Positions 10,308 to 22,459 are shown, numbered from the stretch's first letter. The stretch: 64,000 nt of DNA from Streptacidiphilus neutrinimicus (GCF_000787815.1 NZ_BBPO01000003.1:186160-250159), one strand, 5' to 3'. Translations and numbers: made by a program. The notes: generated from the letters alone by a model not told the origin.

Positions 10308-10437
10308 AGGGGGCGCGGGGAACGGCGAGAGCAACCACCCCCCAGCCTTCGGCCGGGAGGCGCCCCTATGCGGATGGCCCTGCGGGTTCGGGGCTCTCCG
10401 TGGGTGAGTGGCTTGTCGCGCAGTTCCCCGCGCCCCT
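10308..10437. repeat. Dispersed inverted-repeat element, copy B
   Basis: Imperfect outer arms at about 10309-10332 (GGGGCGCGGGGAAC core) and 10413-10437 (CGCGCAGTTCCCCGCGCCCC core). The interior holds GAGCAACCACC, a GCCTTCGGCC hairpin and GGATGGCCCTGC, all shared in reverse orientation with copies D and E. Starts 11 nt after the apt stop, 5' of the relA promoter region. Confidence 0.8.
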
Positions 10438-10526
10438 GACGTTTGCAACGGATCCCGGGTAGCCCAGGCCGAGGCGCCTCTGGGCGTTCGCGCGGGGCCG
10501 TGAACGCAGGTGGCTGTGACGCTCGG

Positions 10527-10532
10527 TACCAT
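10527..10532 (+). promoter_or_regulatory. Possible -10 element for relA
   Basis: TACCAT lies 31 nt before the preferred TTG start of relA. Transcription from about 10539 would leave a 25-nt leader carrying the CGAGGAG Shine-Dalgarno and would exclude the longer GTG-start form. No clear -35 is seen. Confidence 0.4.
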
Positions 10533-10563
10533 TGAGATCCGGTCTCGCTCCCGAGGAGTGCAG

Positions 10564-12996
<2,433 letters not shown>

Positions 12997-13019
12997 GGCA
13001 CCACAGCGGCACCTGAGCT

Positions 13020-13053
13020 CCCCTGGAGACGGAATCGAGGATTCGTCCAGGGG
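13020..13053 (+). terminator. Terminator of relA
   Basis: CCCCTGGA (13020-13027) pairs with TCCAGGGG (13046-13053), with a second inner stem GAATC/GATTC around the triloop GAG. A two-part hairpin 24 nt after the relA stop. Confidence 0.65.
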
Positions 13054-13083
13054 GGCCCGAGCGCGCGGGCGAACGATCGCGCC

Positions 13084-13854
13084 ATGACTCCAAGAGAAGA
13101 GCGGTACGGGGACCGCCTCTACTCGCACCGAAACCCTGGCGAGGCGGACCGCCTCGGGGCGCTGGCGCGGGTCTTCGACCCCTACTCGTTCCAACGCCTG
13201 CGTCCGCTCGTCACGCCCGGCCTGCGCACCTGCGACGTGGGCGCGGGCCTCGGCACCGTCGCCGCATGGCTCATGGACGCCTGCGACGAGCAGGCCACCG
13301 TCGTCGACCTCGACGTCCGCCACCTGGGCGGTCGAGGCTTCCACGAGATCCAGGCGGACATCACCGAGCCGGCCTTCACGCCCGGCCTGTTCGACCTGGT
13401 CCACACCCGGTTCCTGCTGATGCACCTGCGCGAGCGCGAGCAGGTGCTGACGCGCATGGCGCAGTGGGTCCGTCCCGGCGGCTGGCTCGTCGTCTCGGAC
13501 GCCTGGGACATGGGCGCGTCCAGCTCACCCAACGCCGCCTACCGGGAGACCGCCGCGGTCGCGAGCGAGCTCGCCGCGCGGACCACCGGCAGCGACCTCA
13601 ACCTGGGACGCGGCTACCCGCGGCCCCTCGCCGATCTCGGCTTCACGGAGGTCGGCCTCGCCGTCGACGTGCCGGTGCTGAACGGCGGCGGCCCGCTGGC
13701 CCGCTTCTGGTCCGGCACCGCGAACGCCTCGCGCCCCGCCCTGGTGGCACGGCTCGGTGAGGCGACCGTCGACGACGCGCTGGCCTATCTGGCCGATCCC
13801 GCCACCAAGGACCTCGGCATCGCCATGGTCACCATGTGGGGCCGACGCCCGTGA
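13084..13854 (+). CDS. Class I SAM-dependent methyltransferase
   Basis: The 256-residue protein has the Rossmann-type SAM-binding motif I CDVGAGLGTVA (around residues 44-54), an acidic motif II (TVVDLDVRHL) and the post-motif FDLVHTRFLLMHL followed by VRPGGWLVVSDAWD, typical of UbiE/Coq5-like small-molecule methyltransferases. The substrate is not identifiable. No Shine-Dalgarno is evident before the ATG. It lies between the relA terminator and a P450 gene 55 nt downstream in the same direction, so the two may act on one metabolite. Both are extra relative to the core order relA-DUF349 and look inserted. Confidence 0.85.
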   Translation: MTPREERYGDRLYSHRNPGEADRLGALARVFDPYSFQRLRPLVTPGLRTCDVGAGLGTVAAWLMDACDEQATVVDLDVRHLGGRGFHEIQADITEPAFTPGLFDLVHTRFLLMHLREREQVLTRMAQWVRPGGWLVVSDAWDMGASSSPNAAYRETAAVASELAARTTGSDLNLGRGYPRPLADLGFTEVGLAVDVPVLNGGGPLARFWSGTANASRPALVARLGEATVDDALAYLADPATKDLGIAMVTMWGRRP

Positions 13855-13909
13855 GCGCGCCCCGCCCGTCAGGTCCATGGGCAGACCCATGTGTTCACCG
13901 GAGGCATCG

Positions 13910-15112
13910 ATGACCACCGCCGACATGCTCTTCAACCCCTTCGCCCCCGGCTTCGCCGACGACCCGTACCCCACCTACCGCCGGATGCGGGAGGTGGACC
14001 CGGTGCACCGGCACCCCTTCGGCTTCTGGGTGCTGACCGCCTACGACGACATCGCGGCCCTGCTGCGCGCGGGGCTCTCCGTCGACGACCGGCAGGTCCT
14101 CGACGGACAGATCCGCGAGCAGATGGACCGCCTCGACCTCGGCGTGATCAACATGTCGATGGTCCACCGTGACCCGCCCGACCACACCCGGCTGCGCTCG
14201 CTGGTCGGCAAGGTCTTCACCTCCCGCTCCGTCGCCGCGCTGGAGGGTGAGATCACCCGGCTTCTCGACGCCGCGCTGGACCGCATCGCGGAGGAGGGAC
14301 AGGCCGACCTCGTCGAGGCGCTCGCCTTCCCGCTGCCGTTCGCGGTCATCTCGCAGATGCTCGGGATGCCACCCGCCGACCACGCCCGCATCCGCGAGCT
14401 GACCGGCATCCTGGCGCTCACCCTCCAGGTCGTCACCGACCCCGAGGAGATGCGGCGCATCAGCGAGGCGGCGCGGGAGATGACCGCGCTGGCGCGCGAG
14501 CTGATCGCCTGGAAGCGCGCCAACCCGGCCGAGGACCTGCTCACCGCGCTGATCGCGGCGGAGCACGAGGGCGGCCGGCTCAGTGACGACGAACTCGTCG
14601 CCCAGGTCGTCATGCTGTACATCGCCGGCCACGAGACGACGGTCAACCTCATCTCCAACGGCACGCTCGCGCTGCTGCGCAACCCTGAGCAGCTCGCGCT
14701 GCTCCGGGCGCGGCCCGGGTTGGCGGCCAACGCGGTGGAGGAGTTCCTGCGCTACGACAGCCCCGTCCAGCAGTCCAAGCGGATCACGCTCACCCCGCAC
14801 GCGGTGCGCGACCGCACCATCCCGGCGGGCGCGTTCGTCTTCGCGTGCCTGGCCTCAGCCAACCGTGACCCTGACTACTGGGGCCCCGACGCGGACGAAC
14901 TCCGCATCGACCGCCCCAACGCCCGCCATCACGTCTCCTTCGGCGCCGGCCCGCACCACTGCCTGGGCGCCGCCCTCGCCCGTCTCGAAGGCCGGCTGGC
15001 GATCGGGACTCTCGTCCAGCGCTTCCCCTCGCTCTCGCTCGGGGGCGACGTCACCTGGAACGGCCGCATCAACCTCCGCGGACCGTCCACCCTCCCCATC
15101 ACCGTGGGGTAG
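13910..15112 (+). CDS. Cytochrome P450
   Basis: A 400-residue soluble bacterial P450 (class I, needing ferredoxin). Seen: I-helix oxygen-binding motif YIAGHETTVN, the K-helix ExxR-like EEFLRYDSPVQ, and the haem loop FGAGPHHCLGAALAR with C351 as the axial ligand. ATG at 13910 is chosen because CCGGAGG lies 6 nt upstream and the family start (MTTADMLFNPFAPGFADDPY) matches; the frame further upstream overlaps the methyltransferase and is not conserved-looking. Substrate unknown. No ferredoxin or biosynthetic scaffold gene is adjacent. Repeat copy C follows 28 nt after the stop. Confidence 0.95.
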   Translation: MTTADMLFNPFAPGFADDPYPTYRRMREVDPVHRHPFGFWVLTAYDDIAALLRAGLSVDDRQVLDGQIREQMDRLDLGVINMSMVHRDPPDHTRLRSLVGKVFTSRSVAALEGEITRLLDAALDRIAEEGQADLVEALAFPLPFAVISQMLGMPPADHARIRELTGILALTLQVVTDPEEMRRISEAAREMTALARELIAWKRANPAEDLLTALIAAEHEGGRLSDDELVAQVVMLYIAGHETTVNLISNGTLALLRNPEQLALLRARPGLAANAVEEFLRYDSPVQQSKRITLTPHAVRDRTIPAGAFVFACLASANRDPDYWGPDADELRIDRPNARHHVSFGAGPHHCLGAALARLEGRLAIGTLVQRFPSLSLGGDVTWNGRINLRGPSTLPITVG

Positions 15113-15140
15113 GACCGTGAGAGCGACCAGGCAACGCCAA

Positions 15141-15243
15141 AGGGGCGCGAGGAACCGCGCGAGCAACCACCCTGTACGGATGGCCCTGCTCGTGCGGCGA
15201 CTCACCACACTGCGTGGCTTGTCGCGCAGGTCCCCGCGCCCCT
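15141..15243. repeat. Dispersed inverted-repeat element, copy C
   Basis: Outer arms at 15141-15162 and 15222-15243 pair with a few mismatches (AGGGGCGCGAGGAAC versus GTCCCCGCGCCCCT). The interior has GAGCAACCACCC and GGATGGCCCTGC, as in copy B. It lies between the convergent P450 and DUF349 genes, where it could stop transcription from either side. Confidence 0.8.
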
Positions 15244-15337
15244 GAGGAGGTGCAACTGACTGCGGCTGGTCGTGCCCTGGCGGCGGAGCCGCAGGTCGGT
15301 ACAGCCTCGCGTTCCTGAGGTAGTGCAGCCGGCTGCG

Positions 15338-16567
15338 TCAGCCGCTGAACTCCTCGAGGCCCTTTTGGGCCTGGGCGAGCAGTTCCTTGCGGCCGGCGAG
15401 TTCGGACTGGAGCTTGGCGACCTGGCGGGCGTCACCCTTCGCCTCAGCTGTGGCGATCTGCTTCTCCAGCTTGTCCACCGCCGCCTGCAGCAGGCCCGTC
15501 ATGCCCGCGGCACGCGCCCGCGCCTCGGGGTTGCTGCGCTGCCACTCGGCCTCCTCCGCCTCGCGGATGGCCTGCTCCACGTGGCGCAGGCGGGACTCCA
15601 GGCGGGGGCGGGCGTCGCGCGGGACGTGGCCGATGGCCTCCCAGCGCTCCGCGATGTCGCGGTAGTGGGTCTTGGCGACCTTCAGGTCGCCGATCGGGAG
15701 CAGCGCCTCCGCCTCGACCAGGAGGGCCTCCTTGGCGTGCTGGTTCTCGCGCTCGTCGGCGTCGCGCTCGTCGAAGACGGCCGAGCGGGCCTGGAAGAAG
15801 ACATCCTGCGCGCCGCGGAAGCGGGTCCACAGCTCGTCCTCGGCCTCGCGCTGCGCACGACCCGCGGCCTTCCACTCCGCCATCAGCTCGCGGTAGCGGG
15901 CGGCCGTGGCGCCCCAGTCGGTCGAGTCGGCCAGCGACTCGGCCTCGAGGACCAGCTTCTCCTTCTTCAGGCGGGCCTCCTCGCGCTGCTGGTCCAGCTG
16001 CGCGAAGTGCGCCTTGCGGCGCTTGGAGAACGCGGAGCGGGCGTGCGAGAAGCGGTGCCACAGCTCGTCGTCGGACTTGCGGTCCAGTCGGGGCAGGCCC
16101 TTCCAGGTGTCGACCAGGGCCCGCAGGCGGTCGCCCGCCTCGCGCCACTGGGTGGACTCCACGAGCTGCTCGGCCTCGGCGACCAGGGCCTCCTTGGAAG
16201 CGCGGGCCTCCTCCTGGGCCTTGGCGCGCGCCGCCTTCTTCTCCTCGCGGCGGGACTCGACCTCCTCGGCCAGCGTCGTCAGACGCTTGGCGAGGGCGTC
16301 CAGGTCGCCGACCGCGTGGCCCTCGGTCACCTGCGCCTGCAGGTGCTCGATGGCCGTCTGGGCGTCCTTCGCGGCGAGGTCCGTGGTGCGCACGCGGCGC
16401 TCCAGCAGGCCGATCTCCACGGCGATGCCCTCGTACTTGCGGGTGAAGTAGGCAAGTGCCTCCTCGGGGGAGCCCGCCTGCCACGAACCGACGACGCGTT
16501 CGCCGTCGGCCGTCCGCACGTAGACGGTCCCCTCGTCGTCGACACGGCCCCACGGGTCGCTGGTCAC
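15338..16567 (-). CDS. DUF349 domain-containing protein
   Basis: A 409-residue highly charged, almost wholly helical coiled-coil protein with several repeats of the DUF349 pattern (for example WREAGDRLRALVDTWKGLPR, WGATAARYRELMAEWKAAGR and AERWEAIGHVPRDA). DUF349 proteins are conserved in actinobacteria; their function is not established. The GTG at 16567 is chosen because GGAGGAGGC lies just upstream and VTSDPWGRVDDEGTVYVRT is the usual N-terminus; the open frame upstream is low-complexity Arg-rich and unlikely to be coding. Reads toward copy C of the repeat. Confidence 0.9.
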   Translation of the reverse strand: MTSDPWGRVDDEGTVYVRTADGERVVGSWQAGSPEEALAYFTRKYEGIAVEIGLLERRVRTTDLAAKDAQTAIEHLQAQVTEGHAVGDLDALAKRLTTLAEEVESRREEKKAARAKAQEEARASKEALVAEAEQLVESTQWREAGDRLRALVDTWKGLPRLDRKSDDELWHRFSHARSAFSKRRKAHFAQLDQQREEARLKKEKLVLEAESLADSTDWGATAARYRELMAEWKAAGRAQREAEDELWTRFRGAQDVFFQARSAVFDERDADERENQHAKEALLVEAEALLPIGDLKVAKTHYRDIAERWEAIGHVPRDARPRLESRLRHVEQAIREAEEAEWQRSNPEARARAAGMTGLLQAAVDKLEKQIATAEAKGDARQVAKLQSELAGRKELLAQAQKGLEEFSG

Positions 16568-16775
16568 AGCGCCTCCTCCATATGGCGGCCGCGGGTCCTG
16601 CACCTGGCAGGGCGGCCGCCGTCCACGTTCGATTGCCCGGCCGGTTTGGTCTCCGCGCCGCCGGGAAGCGCAGAAGCGCACCCTACAAGACGCCAACATA
16701 GGCGACGGGCAGGGGCGCTGTCCGTATCCCCGCGAGGTTGATTTGGCTGCGCCGCCCGCCCGTCACCTAAAGCGT

Positions 16776-17642
16776 TCAGTTCTTGGTCGCAGTGACCGTG
16801 TTCATGACGACCGGATCGACCGGCTTTCCGTCGCCCGGACCGTTGGCGCTGTCGGAGCCCTTGGCGGCGATCGCGTTCAGCACGTCCATGCCGCCGGTGA
16901 TGGTGCCGAACGGCGTGTAGTTGGCCGGCAGCGGGCTGTCCTTGTAGACGAGGAAGAACTGCGAGCCGTTGGTGTTCGCGCCCGAGTTCGCCATCGCGAC
17001 CGTGCCGGCCGGGTAGGTGCCGCCCTTGAGGGACGGGGCGGTCAGGTTCTCGTCCTTGAAGGAGTAGCCGGGCCCGCCGGAGCCGGTGCCGGTCGGGTCG
17101 CCGCACTGCAGCACGTACAGACCCTCGGTGGTGATCCGGTGGCAGTACACGCCGTCGAAGAAGTGCTGGCCGGCGAGGAACACGAAGGAGTTCACCGTGT
17201 GCGGCGCGTCCTTGGCGTCCAGCTTGAGGGTGACCAGGCCCTGACCGAGGTTGATCTTCGCGGTGTAGGTCGCCGAGGTGTCGATCGTCATCGGCGGCTC
17301 GGTCTTCCAGCTGCCCTCGTTCTTCTTGGGCGTGATGGTGTAGTTCGCCTTCGCCGCGGACGGGGAGCTCGCGGCCGACGGCGAGCTGCTCGCGGTGTCC
17401 GCGGAGGCCGTCGTCTTGGGCTTGCCGCCCGACGGCCACAGGACGACCGTCCCGACCGCGATCGCCGCGACGGCGACGACGCACGCGCCGATGATCGCGG
17501 TGCGCTTGCGCGCCTCGGCGATCCGCGCGCGGCGCAGCTGGGCCTGACGCTCCAGCTTCCTGCGCTGCAGTTCGCGCCGGCGCTTCTCCGGGTCCTTGGG
17601 GAGAGGCCCAGCCTTCGGCCGCTGCGTGTCGTTGGGGGCCAC
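16776..17642 (-). CDS. Membrane-anchored cyclophilin-type peptidylprolyl isomerase
   Basis: A 288-residue protein with a basic cytoplasmic N-terminus (EKRRRELQRRKLERQAQLRR), one membrane helix (TAIIGACVVAVAAIAVGTVV), a Ser/Ala linker and a C-terminal cyclophilin domain (NSFVFLAGQHFFDGVYCHRI, GSQFFLVYKDSPLPANYTPF). It probably catalyses cis-trans prolyl isomerisation of exported proteins on the outer face. The GTG at 17642 has GGAG at a better distance than the alternative GTG at 17651. Conserved between the DUF349 gene and the MBL hydrolase-hisS pair in streptomycetes. Confidence 0.9.
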   Translation of the reverse strand: MAPNDTQRPKAGPLPKDPEKRRRELQRRKLERQAQLRRARIAEARKRTAIIGACVVAVAAIAVGTVVLWPSGGKPKTTASADTASSSPSAASSPSAAKANYTITPKKNEGSWKTEPPMTIDTSATYTAKINLGQGLVTLKLDAKDAPHTVNSFVFLAGQHFFDGVYCHRITTEGLYVLQCGDPTGTGSGGPGYSFKDENLTAPSLKGGTYPAGTVAMANSGANTNGSQFFLVYKDSPLPANYTPFGTITGGMDVLNAIAAKGSDSANGPGDGKPVDPVVMNTVTATKN

Positions 17643-17821
17643 CGCCCACACTCCTGCCGTGAAGTCGTTCGTACGTCGTCGGTCTGTGTGCTGTCGCGGG
17701 GGATCTTCCCACCCGACGGCGGCCCAGTGTAGGGAGCAATTCTGTAAACGCGCGGTGAAAGCGGCCGATGGGGCGACAGGCGGGCGCCGGATACGGTTCG
17801 CGATCGGTCCCCTGCCGCCGG

Positions 17822-17827
17822 TACCCT
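17822..17827 (+). promoter_or_regulatory. Possible -10 for the MBL hydrolase-hisS-aspS operon
   Basis: TACCCT lies 46 nt before the GTG start in a 230-nt divergent gap. No consensus -35 at 17 nt was found. Confidence 0.35.
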
Positions 17828-17872
17828 GCTGACAGCAGTCACCGCCATTTCTCGACGTGAGTAGGGACCCAC

Positions 17873-18580
17873 GTGTTCATCGCCGGCTTTCCCGCTGGAG
17901 CCTGGGGCACCAACTGCTACCTCGTGGCCCCGGCCGCCGGCGAGGAGTGCGTCATCGTGGACCCGGGGCACGAGGCCGCCGCCGGTGTCGAGGAGGCGGT
18001 GCGCGAGCACGGGCTGAAGCCGGTCGCGGTGGTGCTCACCCACGGGCACATCGACCACGTGGCCTCGGTCGTTCCCGTCTGCGGCGCGCGCGGCATTCCG
18101 GCGTGGATCCACCCCGAGGACCGCTACATGCTCTCCGACCCGGAGAAGGCCCTCGGCCGTTCGTTCGGGGCGCAGCTCATGGGCGAGATCACCGTCGGCG
18201 AGCCCGACGACGTGCGGGTTCTCACCGACGGCAGCGTGCTGGAGCTCGCGGGGCTGAGCCTCACGGTCGACCACGCGCCCGGCCATACCGGGGGGTCGGT
18301 GACGTTCAGGACGCCCGCCGCCCCGGAGCTGCCTCCGGTGCTGTTCTCGGGCGACCTGCTCTTCGCCGGCTCCGTCGGACGCACCGATCTCCCCGGGGGC
18401 GACCACGACGCCCTCCTGCGGTCGCTGGCCCGCGTGTGCCTGCCGCTGCCGGACGAGACCGTGGTCCTCTCCGGACACGGCCCCCAGACCACCATCGGTC
18501 GCGAGCGCGTCGCCAACCCGTACCTGCTCCAGGTCGCCGGCAGCGCCGCGCCGACCGGCGCCCAGCGCCGCGGACTGTAG
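17873..18580 (+). CDS. MBL-fold metallohydrolase (glyoxalase II-like)
   Basis: A 235-residue metallo-beta-lactamase fold protein with the metal motif THGHIDHV (HxHxDH), a further His in DHAPGHTGGS, an Asp in FSGDLLFAGSVGR and a final His in VLSGHGPQTTIG, so the binuclear zinc site is complete. The layout is that of glyoxalase II-like hydrolases, but the true substrate is unknown. GTG start with GTAGGGA upstream. hisS begins 12 nt after the stop, so it heads the hisS-aspS operon; a role near tRNA quality control is possible but only by association. Confidence 0.9.
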   Translation: MFIAGFPAGAWGTNCYLVAPAAGEECVIVDPGHEAAAGVEEAVREHGLKPVAVVLTHGHIDHVASVVPVCGARGIPAWIHPEDRYMLSDPEKALGRSFGAQLMGEITVGEPDDVRVLTDGSVLELAGLSLTVDHAPGHTGGSVTFRTPAAPELPPVLFSGDLLFAGSVGRTDLPGGDHDALLRSLARVCLPLPDETVVLSGHGPQTTIGRERVANPYLLQVAGSAAPTGAQRRGL

Positions 18581-18592
18581 AAGAGACGAGAC

Positions 18593-19873
18593 GTGAGCAG
18601 TACTTCCCAGGCTTTCCAGGCCCCCAAGGGCACCTACGACATCCTCCCGGCCACCGCCGGCACCGTCCTCGCCGTGCGCGAGGCGCTGGCCGCGCCGCTG
18701 CGCCGGGCCGGCTACGGCTACGTGGAGACCCCCGTCTTCGAGGACGTCAAGCTCTTCTCGCGCGGCGTCGGTGAGTCCACCGACATCGTGACGAAGGAGA
18801 TGTTCACCCTCACCTCCCGCACGGAGGAGGGCCAGGACCTCGCGCTGCGCCCCGAGGCCACCGCCTCCGTGCTGCGCGCGACGCTCCAGGCCAACCTGCA
18901 CCGGACCGGCAACCTCCCGGTCAAGCTCTGGTACAGCGGTTCGCAGTACCGCTACGAGCGCCCGCAGAAGGGCCGCTACCGCCAGTTCTGGCAGGTCGGC
19001 GCCGAGGCGATCGGCGCGGAGGACCCGGCGTTGGACGCCGAGCTCATCATCCTGGCCGACGACGCCTACCGCTCGCTGGGCCTGCGCAACTTCCGCATCC
19101 TGCTGAACAGCCTCGGCGACAAGCAGTGCCGCCCGGTCTACCGCGAAGCGCTGCAGAACTACCTGCGCGGCCTCGACCTCGACGCGGAGACGCTGCGCCG
19201 CGCGGAGATCAACCCGCTGCGTGTGCTGGACGACAAGCGTCCGGAGGTCCAGGACCAGCTCGGCGGCGCGCCGATGCTCGTCGACTACCTCTGTGAGGAC
19301 TGCAAGGCCTACCACGAGCAGGTCCGCGAGCTGCTGCTCGCCGCGGGCGTCCGCTTCGAGGACGACCCGAAGTTGGTCCGCGGCCTCGACTACTACACCC
19401 GCACCACCTTCGAGTTCGTCCACGACGGCCTCGGCGCGCAGTCCGCGGTGGGCGGCGGCGGTCGTTACGACGGCCTGTCCGAGATGATCGGCGGCCCCGA
19501 ACTGCCGTCGGTCGGCTGGGCCCTGGGTGTGGACCGCACCGTGCTCGCGCTGGAGGCCGAGGGCATCACCCTCGACATCCCCGCCACCACCGACGTCTTC
19601 GCCGTCCCGATGGGCGAGCAGGCCCGGCGGGTGCTGTTCGGCAAGGTCACCGAGCTGCGCCGGGTCGGCGTCTCCGCGGACCTGGTCTTCGGCGGCAAGA
19701 GCGTCAAGGCCGGCTTCAAGGCCGCCGACCGCTCCGGCGCTCGCTACGCGATCGTCGCCGGCGAGCGTGATCTCGCCGACGGCGTGGTTCAGTTGAAGGA
19801 CCTCGGTTCCGGTGACCAGACCCCGGTCGCCCTCGACGCTCTCGTCACCACTCTGAAGGAGAAGCTCCAGTGA
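18593..19873 (+). CDS. hisS: Histidine--tRNA ligase
   Basis: Class IIa synthetase that charges tRNA-His. The 426-residue protein has KGTYDILP near the N-terminus, motif 2 region [20 protein letters not shown], the histidine A motif [15 protein letters not shown] and motif 3 GGGGRYDGL, then the anticodon-binding domain. The GTG start has AAGAGACGAGAC upstream. The stop overlaps the aspS start by 4 nt. Confidence 0.98.
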   Translation: MSSTSQAFQAPKGTYDILPATAGTVLAVREALAAPLRRAGYGYVETPVFEDVKLFSRGVGESTDIVTKEMFTLTSRTEEGQDLALRPEATASVLRATLQANLHRTGNLPVKLWYSGSQYRYERPQKGRYRQFWQVGAEAIGAEDPALDAELIILADDAYRSLGLRNFRILLNSLGDKQCRPVYREALQNYLRGLDLDAETLRRAEINPLRVLDDKRPEVQDQLGGAPMLVDYLCEDCKAYHEQVRELLLAAGVRFEDDPKLVRGLDYYTRTTFEFVHDGLGAQSAVGGGGRYDGLSEMIGGPELPSVGWALGVDRTVLALEAEGITLDIPATTDVFAVPMGEQARRVLFGKVTELRRVGVSADLVFGGKSVKAGFKAADRSGARYAIVAGERDLADGVVQLKDLGSGDQTPVALDALVTTLKEKLQ

Positions 19874-21654
19874 TCCGCACCCACGAGGCCGGCACGCTCC
19901 GCCCGGAGCACGCCGGCACCACCGTCACCCTCGCCGGCTGGGTCGCCCGCCGCCGCGACCACGGCGGCGTGGCCTTCGTCGACGTGCGGGACTCCTCCGG
20001 TACCGTCCAGGTCGTCTTCCGCGACCTGGAGGCCGTGGGCGAGCTGCGCTCCGAGTGGTGCGTCAAGATCACCGGTGACGTCCGGGTCCGTCCCGAGGGC
20101 AACGAGAACCCCGACATCCCGACCGGCCAGGTCGAGGTCGTCGTGACCGACCTGACGGTGCTCTCCGAGGCAGCCGCGCTGCCGTTCCAGGTCGCCGAGT
20201 ACGAGCCCGGTTCGGTCAACGAGGAGGTCCGCCTCAAGTACCGCTACCTGGACCTGCGCCGCGAGGGCCCGGCCCGCGCGCTGCGCCTGCGCTCGCGCGC
20301 CACCCACATCATCCGCACGGTGATGGAGGAGAACGGCTTCCTCGACATCGAGACGCCGTACCTCACCCGCTCCACCCCCGAGGGCGCCCGCGACTTCCTC
20401 GTCCCGGTCCGCCTGCAGCCGGGCCACTGGTACGCCCTGCCGCAGTCGCCGCAGCTGTTCAAGCAGCTGCTGATGGTCGCCGGCATGGAGCGCTACTACC
20501 AGATCGCGCGCTGCTTCCGTGACGAGGACTTCCGCGCCGACCGCCAGCCGGAGTTCACCCAGCTCGACATCGAGGCCTCGTTCGTCGACCAGGAGGACAT
20601 CCTCAAGCTGGGCGAGGAGGTCGTCTCCCGCGTCTGGGGCGAGGTCCTCGGCTACGAGGTGCCGCTGCCGCTGCCGCGCATGTCCTACGCGGACGCGATG
20701 TCCCGCTACGGCTCCGACAAGCCGGACGTCCGCTTCGACAACGAGCTCACCGAGCTGACCGAGTACTTCTCCGGCACCTCGTTCCGCGTCTTCCAGGCCC
20801 CGTACGTGGGCGCCGTGGTCATGCCGGGCGGCGCCTCGCAGCCGCGCAAGCAGCTGGACGCATGGCAGGACTGGGCCAAGGCGCGCGGCGCGCGCGGCCT
20901 CGCCTACGTGCTGATCGACGAGGAGACCGGCGAGCTGCGCGGCCCGGTCGCGAAGAACCTCAGCGAGGAGCACCTCGCCGGCCTGGCCGACGCGGTCGGC
21001 GCCAAGCCGGGCGACTGCATCTTCTTCGCCGCGGGCAAGAAGACCGCCTCGCAGGAGCTGCTGGGCGCGGCGCGCCTGGAGATCGGCAAGCGCTGCGAGC
21101 TCATCGACGAGTCCAAGTGGGCCTTCCTCTGGGTCGTCGACTTCCCGATGTTCGAGCCCATCGAGGACGACAAGGGCGAGTTCCAGGGCTGGCACGCGGT
21201 GCACCATCCCTTCACGGCCCCGACGGCCGAGTCGATGGCGACCTTCGACACCGACCCGGGCAGCGCGCTCTCCAACGCGTACGACCTGGTGCTCAACGGT
21301 TCGGAGATCGGCGGCGGCTCGATCCGTATCCACCAGAAGGACGTGCAGAAGCGCGCGTTCGACGCGATCGGGCTCTCGCAGGAGGAGGCCCAGTCGCAGT
21401 TCGGCTTCCTGCTGAACGCCTTCGACTTCGGCCCGCCGCCGCACGGCGGCATCGCGCTGGGCCTGGACCGTCTGGTCACCCTGCTGGGCGGCTACGACAC
21501 CATCCGCGACGTCATCGCCTTCCCGAAGACCTCCACCGGCGGCGACCCGCTGACCGGCGCCCCGACGCCGATCACCGCTGCGCAGCGCAGGGAGGCCGGC
21601 GTCGACGCGACGCCGAAGTCCGAGCAGCAGGCCGCCGCGAAGGCCGAGCAGTAA
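19870..21654 (+). CDS. aspS: Aspartate--tRNA ligase (possibly Asp/Asn non-discriminating)
   Basis: Class IIb synthetase. The 594-residue protein has the N-terminal OB anticodon domain ([14 protein letters not shown]), motif 2 ([20 protein letters not shown]), the bacterial GAD insertion domain (about residues 290-410) and motif 3 ([13 protein letters not shown]). Streptomycetes generally use GatCAB for Asn-tRNA, so the enzyme may charge tRNA-Asn too; the sequence alone does not settle this. GTG start overlaps the hisS stop by 4 nt. A perfect 20-bp terminator follows. Confidence 0.97.
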   Translation: MIRTHEAGTLRPEHAGTTVTLAGWVARRRDHGGVAFVDVRDSSGTVQVVFRDLEAVGELRSEWCVKITGDVRVRPEGNENPDIPTGQVEVVVTDLTVLSEAAALPFQVAEYEPGSVNEEVRLKYRYLDLRREGPARALRLRSRATHIIRTVMEENGFLDIETPYLTRSTPEGARDFLVPVRLQPGHWYALPQSPQLFKQLLMVAGMERYYQIARCFRDEDFRADRQPEFTQLDIEASFVDQEDILKLGEEVVSRVWGEVLGYEVPLPLPRMSYADAMSRYGSDKPDVRFDNELTELTEYFSGTSFRVFQAPYVGAVVMPGGASQPRKQLDAWQDWAKARGARGLAYVLIDEETGELRGPVAKNLSEEHLAGLADAVGAKPGDCIFFAAGKKTASQELLGAARLEIGKRCELIDESKWAFLWVVDFPMFEPIEDDKGEFQGWHAVHHPFTAPTAESMATFDTDPGSALSNAYDLVLNGSEIGGGSIRIHQKDVQKRAFDAIGLSQEEAQSQFGFLLNAFDFGPPPHGGIALGLDRLVTLLGGYDTIRDVIAFPKTSTGGDPLTGAPTPITAAQRREAGVDATPKSEQQAAAKAEQ

Positions 21655-21674
21655 CACCACGCACCCACACGCGC

Positions 21675-21717
21675 GAACAAGCGGGGCCCCTGCCGATGGC
21701 AGGGGCCCCGCTTGTTC
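21675..21717. terminator. Bidirectional terminator between aspS and the TetR gene
   Basis: A perfect 20-bp inverted repeat (21675-21694 with 21698-21717, core GCGGGGCCCCTGCC) around a GAT triloop, flanked by CTTGTT. It serves aspS on one strand and the convergent TetR gene on the other. Confidence 0.92.
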
Positions 21718-21720
21718 TGC

Positions 21721-22431
21721 TCATCCGACTCGGGCCCCGGCCTGGAGGCGCAGGCCCGCGAGGGTGAGTTCCAGGGCGGAGCGGAACTGGTCGGCGTCGT
21801 CGTGGCCGTCGAACTCGTCGACGATCTCATGGACGAAGGGGTAGGCCGCCGGGTCGAGGTCCCGCCAGGCCGCGGCGGCGCGGCCGAGGTACGTGTCGCG
21901 GTCGACGGCGCCGTCGAGGACCTCCTGGGGCGGTTCCTGGCCGAGGTCGACCGCGGAGCCGACCACGACGCCGATGATCGCGGAGACGGCGTGGAAGCGC
22001 TGGCGCGCGCTGAGGTCGAGGCGGAGGGTCTGCTCTCCGAGCCGCTCGTACAGGCGGATCGAGTTGCTCTGGGCGTTGATGTTGCGCATGAAGTACGCGC
22101 CCAGCCAGGGCCGCGCCACGATCGCGTCGAACAGGGTGACCGACATCGCCCGCAGGTCGTCGATCGGGTCGGCGCTGCCCGGGAGAGCCTCGATGTCGGC
22201 CAGGACCGAGCCGATCACGTGGTCCGTGGCGAGGTCGAGCAGCTCGTCCTTGTTGGCCACGTACCAGTAGATGCTGGCGACGCCGCCGCCGAGGCGCTCG
22301 GCCAGGGCCCGGAAGGTGAGCGCGGGCGGGCCCGCCTCGTCCAGCAGGGCCACTGCCTCCGTCAGCACCGACTCCATCGAGTGCGAAGCGCGTCGGCGTC
22401 CCTGACCCGGACGGTTCTGCAGGCGTGCCAT
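21721..22431 (-). CDS. TetR/AcrR family transcriptional regulator
   Basis: A 236-residue repressor: N-terminal helix-turn-helix (LTFRALAERLGGGVASIYWYVANKDELLDL, given here across about residues 34-63) followed by an all-helical ligand-binding domain. The ATG at 22431 follows GGAGGG, and a Met further upstream lacks a ribosome site. It is transcribed away from an MFS exporter gene; the 102-nt gap holds several overlapping inverted repeats, so it most likely represses both itself and the exporter and responds to an exported compound. Confidence 0.9.
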   Translation of the reverse strand: MARLQNRPGQGRRRASHSMESVLTEAVALLDEAGPPALTFRALAERLGGGVASIYWYVANKDELLDLATDHVIGSVLADIEALPGSADPIDDLRAMSVTLFDAIVARPWLGAYFMRNINAQSNSIRLYERLGEQTLRLDLSARQRFHAVSAIIGVVVGSAVDLGQEPPQEVLDGAVDRDTYLGRAAAAWRDLDPAAYPFVHEIVDEFDGHDDADQFRSALELTLAGLRLQAGARVG

Positions 22432-22459
22432 GGCTCGCGTCCCTCCACCTTGCACCAGC

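Noticed and set aside
10510..10563. A longer relA form starting at GTG 10510
   Set aside because: A -10-like element lies inside this stretch and the TTG at 10564 has the better ribosome site; kept only as an alternative.
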